A DNA stretch of 56,958 bases from an uncultured Duncaniella sp. (lineage in GTDB: Bacteria > Bacteroidota > Bacteroidia > Bacteroidales > Muribaculaceae), in assembly GCA_910587165.1 (NCBI GenBank), contig CAJUKP010000014.1:1-56958 (forward strand), in the 5' to 3' direction. A program made the translations under genes and the position numbers. Shown piece after piece: positions 35,136 through 45,019 of this stretch. Each line of letters begins with the position of its first letter. Position 1 is the stretch's first letter. The notes beneath the pieces are model-generated. The model was given only the letters and a program-made list of their open reading frames with translations, searched no databases and was not told where the DNA came from.

Positions 35136-35987
35136 ATGAACGATTACGTAGAAGCCCGTTTCAATCTCTCCCCGTCGAGCGAAACGCATACTGACATACT
35201 TGCATCTCTTCTGGCCGATAATGGATTCGAAAGTTTTGTGCCGGATGAGAAAGGTCTGACCGCATACGTGAAAAAAGAAGATTTTGACGAATGCGCGATC
35301 CGGGATGTGATTGAATCTTTCCCTATGGACACAGAGATTGAATTTTCCTTCCAGACAGTCGAGGGAAAGGATTGGAACGCCGAATGGGAAAAGAATTATT
35401 TCCAGCCCATTGTAATTGACGACCAATGTGTTATTCACTCGACATTTCATAAGGACATACCGGAATGCCGGTATGACATAGTTATTGATCCGAAAATGGC
35501 TTTCGGGACAGGCCATCATGCCACCACTTCCCTTATGCTGCGACGTCTTCTGTCAATGGATCTTTCAGGTATGAAAGTGGTGGATATGGGAACAGGAACA
35601 GGGATTCTTGCCATTCTCGCATCCATGAGAGGAGCGGCTGCTGTAGATGCAGTCGAGATTGATGAGTTTGCCTATACAAACGCTGTGGAAAATGTGAAAC
35701 TCAACACTGCAGAACGTATCAGTCTGCATCTCGGAGATGCTGCTGTACTTGCCACGGTGCGTGATGTCAATCTGTTTATGGCAAACATCAACCGAAATAT
35801 TATCACGGCTGATCTGCCGGCCTATACCGACACACTCTCGCCCGGAGCCATTGTGCTTCTGAGCGGTTTTTATGAAGAAGACGTATCTGTGATCATGAAG
35901 GTAGCTGAAGTTCTTGGCCTGAAATATGTCGATCATACCGTGATGGACAGATGGACCTCACTTCGTCTTTCCTACGATCCGTCCTGA
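35136..35987 (+). CDS. prmA: Ribosomal protein L11 methyltransferase
   Basis: This 283-aa class I SAM-dependent methyltransferase trimethylates ribosomal protein L11. It has the N-terminal substrate-binding domain followed by a Rossmann domain with VDMGTGTGILAIL (motif I), and the PrmA-typical FGTGHHATTSLML segment before it. The post-I acidic residue is in VEIDEFA. The motif IV position reads ANINRN, the usual N-I-N/L pattern of this family. Its 3' end overlaps the 3' end of the convergent CPBP gene by 30 bases. Confidence 0.94.
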   Translation: MNDYVEARFNLSPSSETHTDILASLLADNGFESFVPDEKGLTAYVKKEDFDECAIRDVIESFPMDTEIEFSFQTVEGKDWNAEWEKNYFQPIVIDDQCVIHSTFHKDIPECRYDIVIDPKMAFGTGHHATTSLMLRRLLSMDLSGMKVVDMGTGTGILAILASMRGAAAVDAVEIDEFAYTNAVENVKLNTAERISLHLGDAAVLATVRDVNLFMANINRNIITADLPAYTDTLSPGAIVLLSGFYEEDVSVIMKVAEVLGLKYVDHTVMDRWTSLRLSYDPS

Positions 35988-36836
35988 CATACCGGAAAGT
36001 ATTACAATCAGAGCTGCTGTGGCAATTGCTGAAATAGCCGCAGGCCAGAATGATACGGTTCCGAATTTGTCAACCTCGGCCAATATTGAGCCGGGGTTGA
36101 CTTTTGAATACCACTCCGAGACAACAACCATCGCATTGTTGAGGATATGTATGGTGACAGGAAGCCATATCGACCCTGACCAATATAGAAGATAGCCGAA
36201 GAAGGCTCCAAGGAGAAGACGGGGGAAGAATCCGAAGAACTGTACATGGAAGGCACTGAACAGAAATGCAGTGAGCCAGATGGCGGTATGATGATTCAAC
36301 CGTCCTGAGGCTATGAGACGCTGTAACGCGCCACGGAAGAAAAGCTCCTCGCTGAAGCCCGCCATGACAGCTATGGTCAGGAGGCTGATGATCAGATCGG
36401 CTATGGATGTACCGCCCATAAGGATATTGATGGAATCACGGGCGGTATTCTCCGATGTTCTCATCCAGTTTTCGAGGCCGTTCAGAGATTGAGGCAACGA
36501 GATTGATTCATTCCAGGCGACAAGTGCGTTCATCGCAGGGATAGAAACAATCATGATAACTACCGACAGGATCAGTACTGATGGTTGGAATCCTCTGTCG
36601 GTGGCGAGAAGACGGTCCGGACGATCCGTGACAAGCACAGAAGTGAGAATAGCCGGAACGATGAAAATAAGTAAATCCTGAACAATTGTAGCTATGCGGA
36701 GAGATAGAGTCGTGACTCCTCCTCGTGTGATCAGGCCCATTATCAATCCGGCTACGATAAGACCGAAAAATGTGAACAGCAGTAACTGGAAGATTCGCTG
36801 GATATATCCGGGCTTCAACCGGGGAAAATCATTCAT
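35958..36836 (-). CDS. CPBP family intramembrane metalloprotease
   Basis: This 292-aa protein has about eight membrane helices and the CPBP (Abi/CAAX protease-like) motifs: EELFFRG, FHVQFFGF and HILNNA, with glutamates and histidines positioned to bind zinc in the membrane. Bacterial members are proteases linked to membrane-protein processing or to bacteriocin immunity; the substrate here is unknown. The start overlaps the trmN6 stop by ATGA. Its last 30 bases lie opposite the end of prmA. Confidence 0.88.
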   Translation of the reverse strand: MNDFPRLKPGYIQRIFQLLLFTFFGLIVAGLIMGLITRGGVTTLSLRIATIVQDLLIFIVPAILTSVLVTDRPDRLLATDRGFQPSVLILSVVIMIVSIPAMNALVAWNESISLPQSLNGLENWMRTSENTARDSINILMGGTSIADLIISLLTIAVMAGFSEELFFRGALQRLIASGRLNHHTAIWLTAFLFSAFHVQFFGFFPRLLLGAFFGYLLYWSGSIWLPVTIHILNNAMVVVSEWYSKVNPGSILAEVDKFGTVSFWPAAISAIATAALIVILSGMSGRIVGKTK

Positions 36837-37540
36837 AGATGTAGATAAAAATCTGATGTGAGATTTCGATATTGTGGTGTGTAGTTATTGTTGAGATCCC
36901 TTATTATGACTGGATTGTCATCAATGGAATGTGTCGCTCCTCTCCCCGCCTGAAACAGCACCCTGACTGCCGGACGGCCTTGTCTTGAATAAACCATTGA
37001 CCGGCGTCTGACATCAAGGCGTTGGAGTGCAAGGAGAAATTCAATCTCAGCTGACCTTTGTGCAGGCGCGATGAATGAGAGCGAATCCTCGGGTGTTTCG
37101 ATCAGCTTTCCCGCCCATGATATAAGAGTGTCGACATCAAATCCTCTTCCATGTCTTGCGAGAGACCTGTCGGCATCAGGAGAGTGGAGAGTCTCGTTAA
37201 AAAAAGGAGGATTGGATATGATAAGCAGTGGAGAGCGGAGTCCAGGACGTCCGGTCCGGAGCACGTCGTTGTTAACGATCTCAATTCTCTCCGACCAGTT
37301 TGTCCGTCCGGCATTGCATCGTGCGTCACAACAGGCATTTTCGTCAACGTCGATCCCAATGATATTGGCCAACGGGTTGCGCTGTGCCACCATCAATGAT
37401 AGAAGCCCTGAACCACATCCGGCATCAATGACAGAGACTGCATTCTCACATTCAGTCCATGCCCCGAGCAACACCCCGTCTGTGCCGACTTTCATGGCAC
37501 AATGGGAATCGTCGATATCAAATTGCTTGAACGAGAACAT
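36833..37540 (-). CDS. trmN6: tRNA1(Val) (adenine37-N6)-methyltransferase
   Basis: The 235-aa SAM-dependent methyltransferase matches YfiC/TrmN6, which makes m6A37 in tRNA-Val. It shows the start FSFKQFDIDDSHCAMKVGTDGVLLGAW region, motif I as DAGCGSGLLSLM and the catalytic ISNPPFF (N-P-P-F) motif typical of N6-adenine methylation. The start is the ATG at 37540, one base after the upstream stop (TGAAATG); a TTG upstream would intrude into that gene. It is co-transcribed with the PCMD gene before it and the CPBP gene after it. Confidence 0.9.
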   Translation of the reverse strand: MFSFKQFDIDDSHCAMKVGTDGVLLGAWTECENAVSVIDAGCGSGLLSLMVAQRNPLANIIGIDVDENACCDARCNAGRTNWSERIEIVNNDVLRTGRPGLRSPLLIISNPPFFNETLHSPDADRSLARHGRGFDVDTLISWAGKLIETPEDSLSFIAPAQRSAEIEFLLALQRLDVRRRSMVYSRQGRPAVRVLFQAGRGATHSIDDNPVIIRDLNNNYTPQYRNLTSDFYLHL

Positions 37541-37541
37541 T

Positions 37542-38498
37542 TCAGAACCCGAATCCGGCGTTGTCAATATACAAAGTCAGTCCCGGAGTACCTTCGTAAG
37601 GAAGTCCGTTCCCGGCGGAAAACATTACAATCACGTGTGTCGGGCGTGCATCAGGTTCGTCCCACCCTTCTTCAGTGACCGGTACCATCTTTCCTTTGGA
37701 ATTTTTGGCGTAATAGGCATTATCGCCTGACCGTAAGGCAAGATAAGGTGCATATCCGTTTTTGCGTGATGCGTTTCCGTAGACAAGCGGTAGATTAAAA
37801 GACCGTTTCCAAGATGAGCCTTGGCTGAAAAGTTTACCGCCTGTGGCAACTCGCTTGGCATGGATATTGCCCTCGGCATCCTCCCATCGGCGCTGGAGAA
37901 ACACGAATACCACAGCCTGGTCACGACCCTTGAGTTTCTTCTGCGAACCGAATCCCGTAGCTTTTATGCGATAATCCACATCAGGCATATCCACTTTATA
38001 ATCGAATACAAGTGATTTAGGACGTTTGGTGTACGGGATTCCCATCTCCATTTTGCTGTAGGGATTGGAGGTGGAGGTGATCGGCTCGATCATGTGTCCG
38101 AGAAACATTGACCCCGCCACCATGACTTTCATGTTGATCAGGCCAAGGACTTTTACCTCCTCGAGAAGTGAAGCAAGACGGGCACACTTTCCATTTCCGG
38201 GGTCATCTGCAGGAAAAACAGCGCAAGAGCCCTTGACGATTCCTGAAACCTTCGCATATACATTACTTGTACCCCATGGCGATCCACCAAGGGGGGTGTA
38301 AGGCTTATTACCTGTTATAGTCTGTGTCGGACCTATTTCATAGAGAGTTTTCTCATGACCTCCTATTATGGCCGATTCGTGTATCTCTCTGGTGACCCAT
38401 TGATTGAAATTGCCATATTTGATCGGCTCCACCTGTGCAGTCGCGGTTCCCGCACAGATGAGAAGGCAATTGATGATTATAGATATTTTTCTTTTCAT
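37542..38498 (-). CDS. PCMD domain-containing secreted protein
   Basis: The 318-aa protein has a cleavable signal peptide (MKRKISIIINCLLICAGTATAQ, cut after AQ). A C-terminal PCMD ('putative carbohydrate metabolism') domain follows from about residue 80, with the typical GIPYTKRPKSLVFDYKV segment and the final YEGTPGLTLYIDNAGF. PCMD proteins are common exported proteins of gut Bacteroidota, with jelly-roll folds and proposed glycan-related roles; none is proved here. There is no lipobox, so it is probably periplasmic or exported. The gene trmN6 starts one base after its stop. Confidence 0.82.
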   Translation of the reverse strand: MKRKISIIINCLLICAGTATAQVEPIKYGNFNQWVTREIHESAIIGGHEKTLYEIGPTQTITGNKPYTPLGGSPWGTSNVYAKVSGIVKGSCAVFPADDPGNGKCARLASLLEEVKVLGLINMKVMVAGSMFLGHMIEPITSTSNPYSKMEMGIPYTKRPKSLVFDYKVDMPDVDYRIKATGFGSQKKLKGRDQAVVFVFLQRRWEDAEGNIHAKRVATGGKLFSQGSSWKRSFNLPLVYGNASRKNGYAPYLALRSGDNAYYAKNSKGKMVPVTEEGWDEPDARPTHVIVMFSAGNGLPYEGTPGLTLYIDNAGFGF

Positions 38499-38559
38499 AA
38501 ATAAATACGTCTTTTATTTATAACAAATCCAAATGGGAAAATTCATGATACGCTCCCTT

Positions 38560-39915
38560 TCAGACTCTGACTTTAAAGAAAGTTTTCCTAAGCAGAAATG
38601 AAGCTACAATCAATGCTCCGGAGAAACTGTAATACACTCCAAGATTCCCAAGGGAAATCACTTTGGCAAGGAAAAGAAGCAGTGGGATTCCGACTACAAG
38701 ATAGCTTACAATAGATATCCACAGCAGCGGTTTTACATTTGAGGTACCGCGCAGAGCGTTGACGTATGTGAGCTGATAGGCATCCGCATACTGGTAAAGC
38801 ACCATGGGCGGAAGCAGTGTGATGGCCACAGCCACGACATCGGGATCCGGTGTGAAGACCGAGATGAGATGGGAACCTCCGAAAATGAAGATTGTGGATG
38901 CTATGGTAGCGAGAAGGATATTGAGCCTGAGACCGGCTGATGTGATTCTCCTGACTCCGTTCATATCCCGCAGACCGGTGAAATTGGCCACCCGGATTGA
39001 TGTGGCTATACCGAAACTCATGTAAGTCATGAATCCGAGCTGTGATATGGTATTCACCACTTGATAGGATGCCAACTGGATCTTGCCGAACCATCCTGAT
39101 ACAATGGTGCCGAAACTCCATAGGAAACATTCAATTCCGCTCTGTATCATTATGGGATATGATGTGGTCCATACCTGCCGCCGTATTGTTCCTGTCTCTT
39201 CCGGAGTGCAATCCGCTGATTCCTTGAAATAACAGCGGTAACGCTTCGAGAAAAACAGGAATAAGACCATGCCGGTCATGCCGAGATAACGTGCGGTGAG
39301 AGTGCTGATTCCGGCACCGGTCAGACCGAGTTCCGGGAATCCGAGTTTTCCGTATATCAGCACATAATTGCCGGCGATATTTACAACATTCGCACATAGG
39401 ATCATCCACATAGGTGTGGCTGTGTCTGTCATACCGTTGGCACTCTGCTGACAGCAGTTGAACACGGCCATGGGGAGCAGCGTGGCAAGTACGATGAGAT
39501 AGTATGTCCTTACGAGCGGCATTATCTCGGCCGACTGTCCGAAACAGTCAAGAAAGAAATATATGATCCCCATTATAGCGGTGAAGCATAGAGATACGAT
39601 AAGATTTACCTGCAGGCCGCCTCTCATCGCGATTCCTGCCTCCCGTCTCTCCTTGCGGCTGAAAAGTGCTCCGATTATAGGTGTCATTCCCGATGCGAAA
39701 CCTATCTGCATCACTGTGGCTATCACAAACAGGGAATTGACGAAGGCCGCTGCCGCGAGTTCGTCTGTACCGTAACCTCCAACCATTATGGTGTCGGCAA
39801 AGTTCACCACAATAATTCCGATCTGGGTGACAAGTACCGGGAGCCCGAGACGGAAAAGATTGCGGTATTCAGGTTTATATTCTTTCCAGGATTTATTCAG
39901 AGTATTGAACTTCAT
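38560..39915 (-). CDS. MATE family efflux transporter
   Basis: This 451-aa, 12-helix MOP-superfamily exporter is of the MATE (NorM-like) branch. It begins LFRLGLPVLVTQIGIIVVNFADTIMVGG and has two homologous six-helix halves; the second begins around TSYPIMIQSGIECFLWSFG. Such pumps extrude cationic drugs or metabolites using Na+ or H+. The start overlaps the end of the flippase gene by 4 bases, so both are translated in tandem. Confidence 0.9.
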   Translation of the reverse strand: MKFNTLNKSWKEYKPEYRNLFRLGLPVLVTQIGIIVVNFADTIMVGGYGTDELAAAAFVNSLFVIATVMQIGFASGMTPIIGALFSRKERREAGIAMRGGLQVNLIVSLCFTAIMGIIYFFLDCFGQSAEIMPLVRTYYLIVLATLLPMAVFNCCQQSANGMTDTATPMWMILCANVVNIAGNYVLIYGKLGFPELGLTGAGISTLTARYLGMTGMVLFLFFSKRYRCYFKESADCTPEETGTIRRQVWTTSYPIMIQSGIECFLWSFGTIVSGWFGKIQLASYQVVNTISQLGFMTYMSFGIATSIRVANFTGLRDMNGVRRITSAGLRLNILLATIASTIFIFGGSHLISVFTPDPDVVAVAITLLPPMVLYQYADAYQLTYVNALRGTSNVKPLLWISIVSYLVVGIPLLLFLAKVISLGNLGVYYSFSGALIVASFLLRKTFFKVRV

Positions 39916-41396
39916 GATCTTTTGAGAATATAGGAAATCACTTCCTTTTGAATTTTAGAACGTAGTAAAAAGTTTATGCCGAGGTAAACCGTAGCGAATG
40001 ATACACCTTGGAGTAAACAGATTGCTATAGGTGGAATTCCGGTATCAAGTATCAGGACCGGTATTACCAACGCTATTGCTGTAAGTGCTGCATACGGGGC
40101 CATATCGAGCAGATATCGGACAAGGGAACGTGCGGTCAATGATACAACAAACCAGAGTGACACTCCCCAAGTGGCTATTGTGGCTACCAGTTGGCCGCAC
40201 AGGAATATTTTCAGGCCGGCTACCGGATCTGTCTCAGTTGAGTCGGAGATCCCCGCCACTGTGAACGCGATGGCAACGAGTGCTGCTACATCCCTGATCG
40301 CTTCGGTAATCACCAACACCCGTGATTTGCCAAGGGAGAGGATAAAATTACTGTATAATAATGATAGTACGGTGAATATTCCGCGTATTAGCAGGATCTG
40401 GAACAACAATATGGAGGCATCCCATTTAGAGGAAAAGAGGGTATGAAACAGAGGGGTGGCTGTCACTATAAGCAGCCCCATTGCCGGAAAGAGCAGATAG
40501 GAAGTGAAGCGATGTGTTTTGCCGCATATTCTGGCGAATCTCTCCCTGTCGTCTTGAACTCCTGACAAAAGCGGGAGGAATGTGGACGTGAGAACCTGTG
40601 ATATTGACATGACCCCCATTTTGCTCCACTTGTCAGCCTGAGTGAAATAGCCGAGAGGTATGAGTCCGGCACGGTTGCCGATGAGGAATGAATAGATGTT
40701 TTGGAACACTGTGTTGAGCAAGGACGTGACCATCACTCCTGACCCGACTGCAAAATAGCTTCTGAGGACAGGGACGGAGAAACGTAACAATGGCCTCCAT
40801 GAGCTGGAGAACCATAGTACCAGGCTCTTGACAGTTGATAGTGTTATGGTTTGCCACACTATGGCCCATGCTCCGAATCCGGCAACCGCAAGATATATAC
40901 CCACCACAGCAGCAATAACAAGTCCGATGGAATTGCTTACAGCGATCATGCGGACATCCATCCTCTTCATCAGCAGGTTTGTCTGCACTATGGCAGAGGC
41001 ATTGATGATGAATGACAGAAACATCACCCTTGATAGAGGGACAATGCGCATATCTCCTTGAAAAACCTTTGCAATCCATGGGGCAAGAAAAAAGAGCGCG
41101 ATATAGATTGCAACGGCTACTCCAAGGTTGAACCATAATACAGTTGAATAGTCAAGGCGAGTGGGTGATTTCCGCTGTATCAAAGCCGAAGAGAACCCAC
41201 TGTCTACAAACAGGGAGGCAAAAGCTTGAAATACAAGGATTGCTCCCACAAGGCCGAAATCTTCCTGTGAGAGCATACGGGCAAGCACTATGCCTGTGAC
41301 AGCATAGAGCAACTGCGAGGATACCCTGTCGATCACATTCCATTTCAGGGTTCTCGCCACCTTGAGTTTCAGCCCATCGCTCTCAGTTTCAGACAT
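39912..41396 (-). CDS. Lipopolysaccharide/polysaccharide flippase (Wzx/WzxC-like, MOP superfamily)
   Basis: This 494-aa polytopic membrane protein of the polysaccharide synthesis/export family resembles WzxC. It has a cytosolic basic start (LKLKVARTLKWNVIDR) and the segment SQEDFGLVGAILVFQAFASLFVDSGFSSALIQ. It would flip lipid-linked oligosaccharides across the inner membrane. No glycosyltransferases are adjacent, so it is an orphan flippase. Its start overlaps the preceding stop as TAATG. Confidence 0.86.
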   Translation of the reverse strand: MSETESDGLKLKVARTLKWNVIDRVSSQLLYAVTGIVLARMLSQEDFGLVGAILVFQAFASLFVDSGFSSALIQRKSPTRLDYSTVLWFNLGVAVAIYIALFFLAPWIAKVFQGDMRIVPLSRVMFLSFIINASAIVQTNLLMKRMDVRMIAVSNSIGLVIAAVVGIYLAVAGFGAWAIVWQTITLSTVKSLVLWFSSSWRPLLRFSVPVLRSYFAVGSGVMVTSLLNTVFQNIYSFLIGNRAGLIPLGYFTQADKWSKMGVMSISQVLTSTFLPLLSGVQDDRERFARICGKTHRFTSYLLFPAMGLLIVTATPLFHTLFSSKWDASILLFQILLIRGIFTVLSLLYSNFILSLGKSRVLVITEAIRDVAALVAIAFTVAGISDSTETDPVAGLKIFLCGQLVATIATWGVSLWFVVSLTARSLVRYLLDMAPYAALTAIALVIPVLILDTGIPPIAICLLQGVSFATVYLGINFLLRSKIQKEVISYILKRS

Positions 41397-42094
41397 TACT
41401 CCGCAAGAGGATTCAGCTTTGGTCCGACAGATCTGTTCTTAATCTCAGGATGGCCCTTGTAATACACCGAAGTTGAGCCCATGCCGAAGATAGAAAGCTT
41501 CTCAACACCCCAGACACCGACCGAACCAGTGCCTGAGCAATTGATTGATACATTCTGTGCCCTAAGGTCGTCAGCCTGGATCACACCGGTTCCCACAAAT
41601 TTGACATTAAGTTTGTCACAGACACCTGTGGCTACAATCTGCCCGTGGCCAAGGCGGAGATTGAGCTTTACTTCATTTGCCTGGATGTCACGGAGCACAA
41701 GAGTGCCGTTGCCTTCGACGACAGCCTCGAATTTAGGCCCGTTTGTGACAGATAAGACTCTGAGTGTTGAATCTGAATTATTAACGGCCTTTATAAGATA
41801 TTTTGAATGGAGCGTCACAGTGGGGAGCGGTCCCTGGGGCGGGTTCTCGGCTGTGAGTCTCACAGTAAGTTTAGTATTGTTCCTGTCGAAAATGAATGAT
41901 GACGCGATGGAAGGGTCGCAGGTGAAGACAGCATAGCCGGCAGAATCAGAGGAGCTTGAATAGTCAATATTTATTCCGTCAAGTACTTTGAGTTCCGTAA
42001 AGTCCCCTATCTTCAGGCGATATTCACCCAACTGCTGGGCCTGCACCATCAGAAATGACAGTGAGATAATGATGAATGATAATACTTTTTTCAT
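41396..42094 (-). CDS. GIN-domain (DUF2807) secreted protein
   Basis: The 232-aa protein has a signal peptide (MKKVLSFIIISLSFLMVQAQ) and then the beta-helical GIN domain (DUF2807, 'putative auto-transporter adhesin head'). Typical segments are FTELKVLDGINIDY and repeated short strands such as VEGNGTLVLRDI, KFVGTGVIQADDL and NCSGTGSVGVWG. The function is unknown. It is the first gene of a three-gene run with the flippase and MATE genes, all overlapping. Confidence 0.85.
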   Translation of the reverse strand: MKKVLSFIIISLSFLMVQAQQLGEYRLKIGDFTELKVLDGINIDYSSSSDSAGYAVFTCDPSIASSFIFDRNNTKLTVRLTAENPPQGPLPTVTLHSKYLIKAVNNSDSTLRVLSVTNGPKFEAVVEGNGTLVLRDIQANEVKLNLRLGHGQIVATGVCDKLNVKFVGTGVIQADDLRAQNVSINCSGTGSVGVWGVEKLSIFGMGSTSVYYKGHPEIKNRSVGPKLNPLAE

Positions 42095-42102
42095 GACTAT
42101 GG

Positions 42103-43086
42103 TTATGATTGGCTTGTTAGTGTCTGAACTTCAGCGAGTATTGACATCAGTTCGTCGTAGGTGTCCGCGCGAAGCATTCTTATACGTGTGTCTCTGAAGT
42201 GAGGGATACCTTTGAAGAGTGGAGATGCTGCGAGATGCCGTCTTATGTGCAGGATACCGCGGTATTCATCAATACGGTCAATGCTTTCCCTCACCTGCCG
42301 TCTGATAAGATCGAATTTCATCGCATTATCAAGCGGGGCCGGTTCTTCCCCACGCAGGGCACAGGATATGTCATGGAAAATCCATGGAGCGCCGATGGAT
42401 GCACGGCCCACCATGACTCCGTCTACCCCGTAACGGTCAAAGGCTTCCACCGCTTTTTCAGGTGAAGTGATGTCTCCGTTGCCTATCAGAGGAATCTTCA
42501 GCCGTGGGTTCTCCTTGACACGGGCGATCATCTCCCAATCGGCCTCTCCGGTATACATCTGTGAACGCGTCCTGCCGTGCACAGTCAGTGCGGCAATGCC
42601 ACAATCCTGTAGCTGTTCGGCCAGTTCCACTATTATTTTTGAGTTGTGGTCCCATCCAAGGCGGGTTTTCACAGTGACAGGCAGTTTCACCGCGTCAACG
42701 ACAGCCCGAGTGATAGACAACATCTTTGGTATATCCCGCAACATTCCGGCTCCGGCGCCCTTTCCGGCTACCTTCTTGACCGGACATCCGAAGTTTATGT
42801 CGATAATATCCGGCCCTGCCTGCTCCACGATCCTTGCAGCTTCGACCATCGGCTCTATTTCCCGTCCGTAGATCTGGATTGCCGTAGGCCGTTCCCCTGG
42901 ATCAATGGAGAGCTTGCGGACAGTGGCAGGAATGTCTCGGATAAGGGCGTCAGCACTGACAAATTCAGTGTAGACCATGGACGCCCCCTGTTCCTTGCAG
43001 ATGAGGCGGAACGACCGGTCGGTGACATCCTCCATGGGTGCCAGCATCACAGGTCGGGGTCCGAGGTCAATGTCGGCTATTTTCAT
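42103..43086 (-). CDS. dusB: tRNA-dihydrouridine synthase B
   Basis: This 327-aa FMN-dependent TIM-barrel enzyme reduces uridine to dihydrouridine in the tRNA D-loop. Motifs: LAPMEDVTDRSFR at the start, NFGCPVKKVAGKGAGAGML with the catalytic cysteine, TVKTRLGWD, VHGRTRSQMYTGEADW and the FMN phosphate region GNGDITS...GVMVGRASIGAPW. The length and the KVAGKGAG sequence match DusB. The GIN gene follows 8 bases after its stop. Confidence 0.95.
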   Translation of the reverse strand: MKIADIDLGPRPVMLAPMEDVTDRSFRLICKEQGASMVYTEFVSADALIRDIPATVRKLSIDPGERPTAIQIYGREIEPMVEAARIVEQAGPDIIDINFGCPVKKVAGKGAGAGMLRDIPKMLSITRAVVDAVKLPVTVKTRLGWDHNSKIIVELAEQLQDCGIAALTVHGRTRSQMYTGEADWEMIARVKENPRLKIPLIGNGDITSPEKAVEAFDRYGVDGVMVGRASIGAPWIFHDISCALRGEEPAPLDNAMKFDLIRRQVRESIDRIDEYRGILHIRRHLAASPLFKGIPHFRDTRIRMLRADTYDELMSILAEVQTLTSQS

Positions 43087-43161
43087 TTTGTAAAGTTATA
43101 ATTTTTTATCCGGTTTTTAAGAATCAAGTGGACTGAATAGAGAGAAATGTGGAAATAAATC

Positions 43162-44442
43162 TCAATTAACAATGTCGGCTATGAGGAAATTACTTCCCGC
43201 CACGATTACGAATCCGTCAGTTTCCACCGAAGCACGTGCAGCCTCAAGAGCGACATTCACATCGTCGATCACCGTCCCATGCAGGCCATGCTCAGCCGCT
43301 CTCTCTGCAAGTTCAGAAGCCTTGAGACCGCGAGGAACCGAGGGAGATGAGAAGAAGAGTTCCACCTCGGGAATCGAGGCTGATATCAAATCAAGTATGG
43401 CCGAAAGATCTTTATCGGCTACGAATCCGAGAACAGCCGCCTTCTTTTCCGAAGGTACACTTTTGATCTGCCGGACAAGATACTCCCACCCACCATAATT
43501 ATGTCCTGTATCAGCGATTGTAAGAGGTGTCTCTCCTATCTTGCTCCATCGGCCGAAAAGATGAGTGAGGCCCGTGACATCGGCCATTCCTGACTTTACG
43601 GATGAATCCGGGATGTCGAATCCGATTTCGCGGAGTATAAGCACCGAGCTAAAGACTGTAGCGGCGTTCTTAACCTGATAAAAACCCTTCAGTTCCCCTA
43701 TCACGGGACCAAAAGGCGTGGTGGGATATAAGTTCCCATCAGCAATATACTCGCAATTGACAGGCTCTGCGAATGTGATCGGTGCTGATTCCATGGCCGC
43801 TTTTCTGATAAATACTGATTCTGTCTCAGGTTGCCTCTCCCCTATCACGACCGGTACTCCGGGCTTGATGATTCCGGCTTTTTCAAAAGCGATCTTCTCG
43901 AGTGTATCACCAAGCAAAGCAGTATGATCCGGCGATATGTTGGTTATCACACTGAGCACCGGAGTGATGATATTGGTGCTGTCGAGACGTCCGCCAAGAC
44001 CGGTCTCTATCACCGCTACATCAACATTGTTTCTTGCGAAGTAATCGAACGCAAGTGTTGATGTCAGTTCAAAGAAGCTGGGCGAGAGGTCAGGGTGAGA
44101 CCCCTTTACCTTAATCCATGTATTCACAAACTCCGTCACCGCTTCAGATGAAATCATCTCGCCGTCCACTCGGATGCGTTCGCGGAAGTCGAAGATGTGC
44201 GGAGAGGTATATAATCCAACCTTATAGCCGGCGCTCATAAGGATAGCAGCGAGAGTATGGGCTGTCGAACCTTTTCCGTTGGTCCCGGCTATATGGATAC
44301 ATTGATACTTCCTCTCGGGATTGCCGAAAATCTCAGCGAGTGCTAATGAAGTCCCGAGGCCCGGTTTATAGGCCTCCGCTCCTACCCGTTGGAATACAGG
44401 AAGAGAATTGTAAAGAAATTCGATAGATTCTTCGTAATTCAT
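43162..44442 (-). CDS. folC: Bifunctional dihydrofolate synthase/folylpolyglutamate synthase
   Basis: This 426-aa Mur-ligase-fold enzyme adds glutamate to dihydropteroate and to folates. It has the P-loop IHIAGTNGKGSTAHTLA, the FolC motif YTSPHIFDFRERIRVDGE, the ligand loop VIETGLGGRLDSTN and TNISPDHTALLGDTLEKIA. The C-terminal domain starts near FGRWSKIGETPLTIADTGHN. It lies 7 bases after the chromate-transporter pair and so may be read from the efflux operon promoter. Confidence 0.95.
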   Translation of the reverse strand: MNYEESIEFLYNSLPVFQRVGAEAYKPGLGTSLALAEIFGNPERKYQCIHIAGTNGKGSTAHTLAAILMSAGYKVGLYTSPHIFDFRERIRVDGEMISSEAVTEFVNTWIKVKGSHPDLSPSFFELTSTLAFDYFARNNVDVAVIETGLGGRLDSTNIITPVLSVITNISPDHTALLGDTLEKIAFEKAGIIKPGVPVVIGERQPETESVFIRKAAMESAPITFAEPVNCEYIADGNLYPTTPFGPVIGELKGFYQVKNAATVFSSVLILREIGFDIPDSSVKSGMADVTGLTHLFGRWSKIGETPLTIADTGHNYGGWEYLVRQIKSVPSEKKAAVLGFVADKDLSAILDLISASIPEVELFFSSPSVPRGLKASELAERAAEHGLHGTVIDDVNVALEAARASVETDGFVIVAGSNFLIADIVN

Positions 44443-44449
44443 ATTGATG

Positions 44450-45019
44450 TCAGTAGATAATCCATCCGGCTACTCCGGCAAGACATATAATGAGAATCGG
44501 ATGCCATTTAAGCCAGTATACCATGATAAAAGCAGCAATGCATAGTATTATGCTCCAGATTAACTGATAGGTTTCTGTCCCGAAATTAGCTCCGTTCATG
44601 AGAAGGAGGGCCGCTGAGGCTATAAGCCCGACAACAACAGGGCGCAAGCCTGTGAAAATGCCTTCGACCACATCGCTGTCCCGATGTCTGTGAATGAGAT
44701 GGCTCGTATAGGCCACAAGCAGGAAGGAAGGGATAATGACAACGAGCGTGCATATGACGGACCCAAGGATACCGAACAACGGAGATGACAACTCGGTTGA
44801 ATACTCTCCGGGTGCCACATAACCAATATATGTCGCTGAGTTGATGCCGATAGGCCCCGGTGTCATCTGCGATATTGCCACTATGTCGGTGAACATCTGT
44901 TTGGTAACCCATCCCGGCCCGACTATCTCGCGTTCGATCAGTGCGAGCATGGCGTAACCTCCACCAAATCCGAAGAGACCTATTTTAAGATAGGCCCATA
45001 TAAGTCTAAGATAAATCAT
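44450..45019 (-). CDS. Chromate transporter family protein, second half (CHR domain)
   Basis: The 189-aa membrane protein is a single CHR domain with the family start LIWAYLKIGLFGFGGGYAMLALIEREIV and the signature AISQMTPGPIGINSATYIGY. It pairs with the upstream CHR gene, which it overlaps by 4 bases; such short pairs act together as one ChrA-like exporter with antiparallel halves. Chromate export is the known role of the family, but in gut anaerobes the natural substrate is uncertain. Confidence 0.9.
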   Translation of the reverse strand: MIYLRLIWAYLKIGLFGFGGGYAMLALIEREIVGPGWVTKQMFTDIVAISQMTPGPIGINSATYIGYVAPGEYSTELSSPLFGILGSVICTLVVIIPSFLLVAYTSHLIHRHRDSDVVEGIFTGLRPVVVGLIASAALLLMNGANFGTETYQLIWSIILCIAAFIMVYWLKWHPILIICLAGVAGWIIY

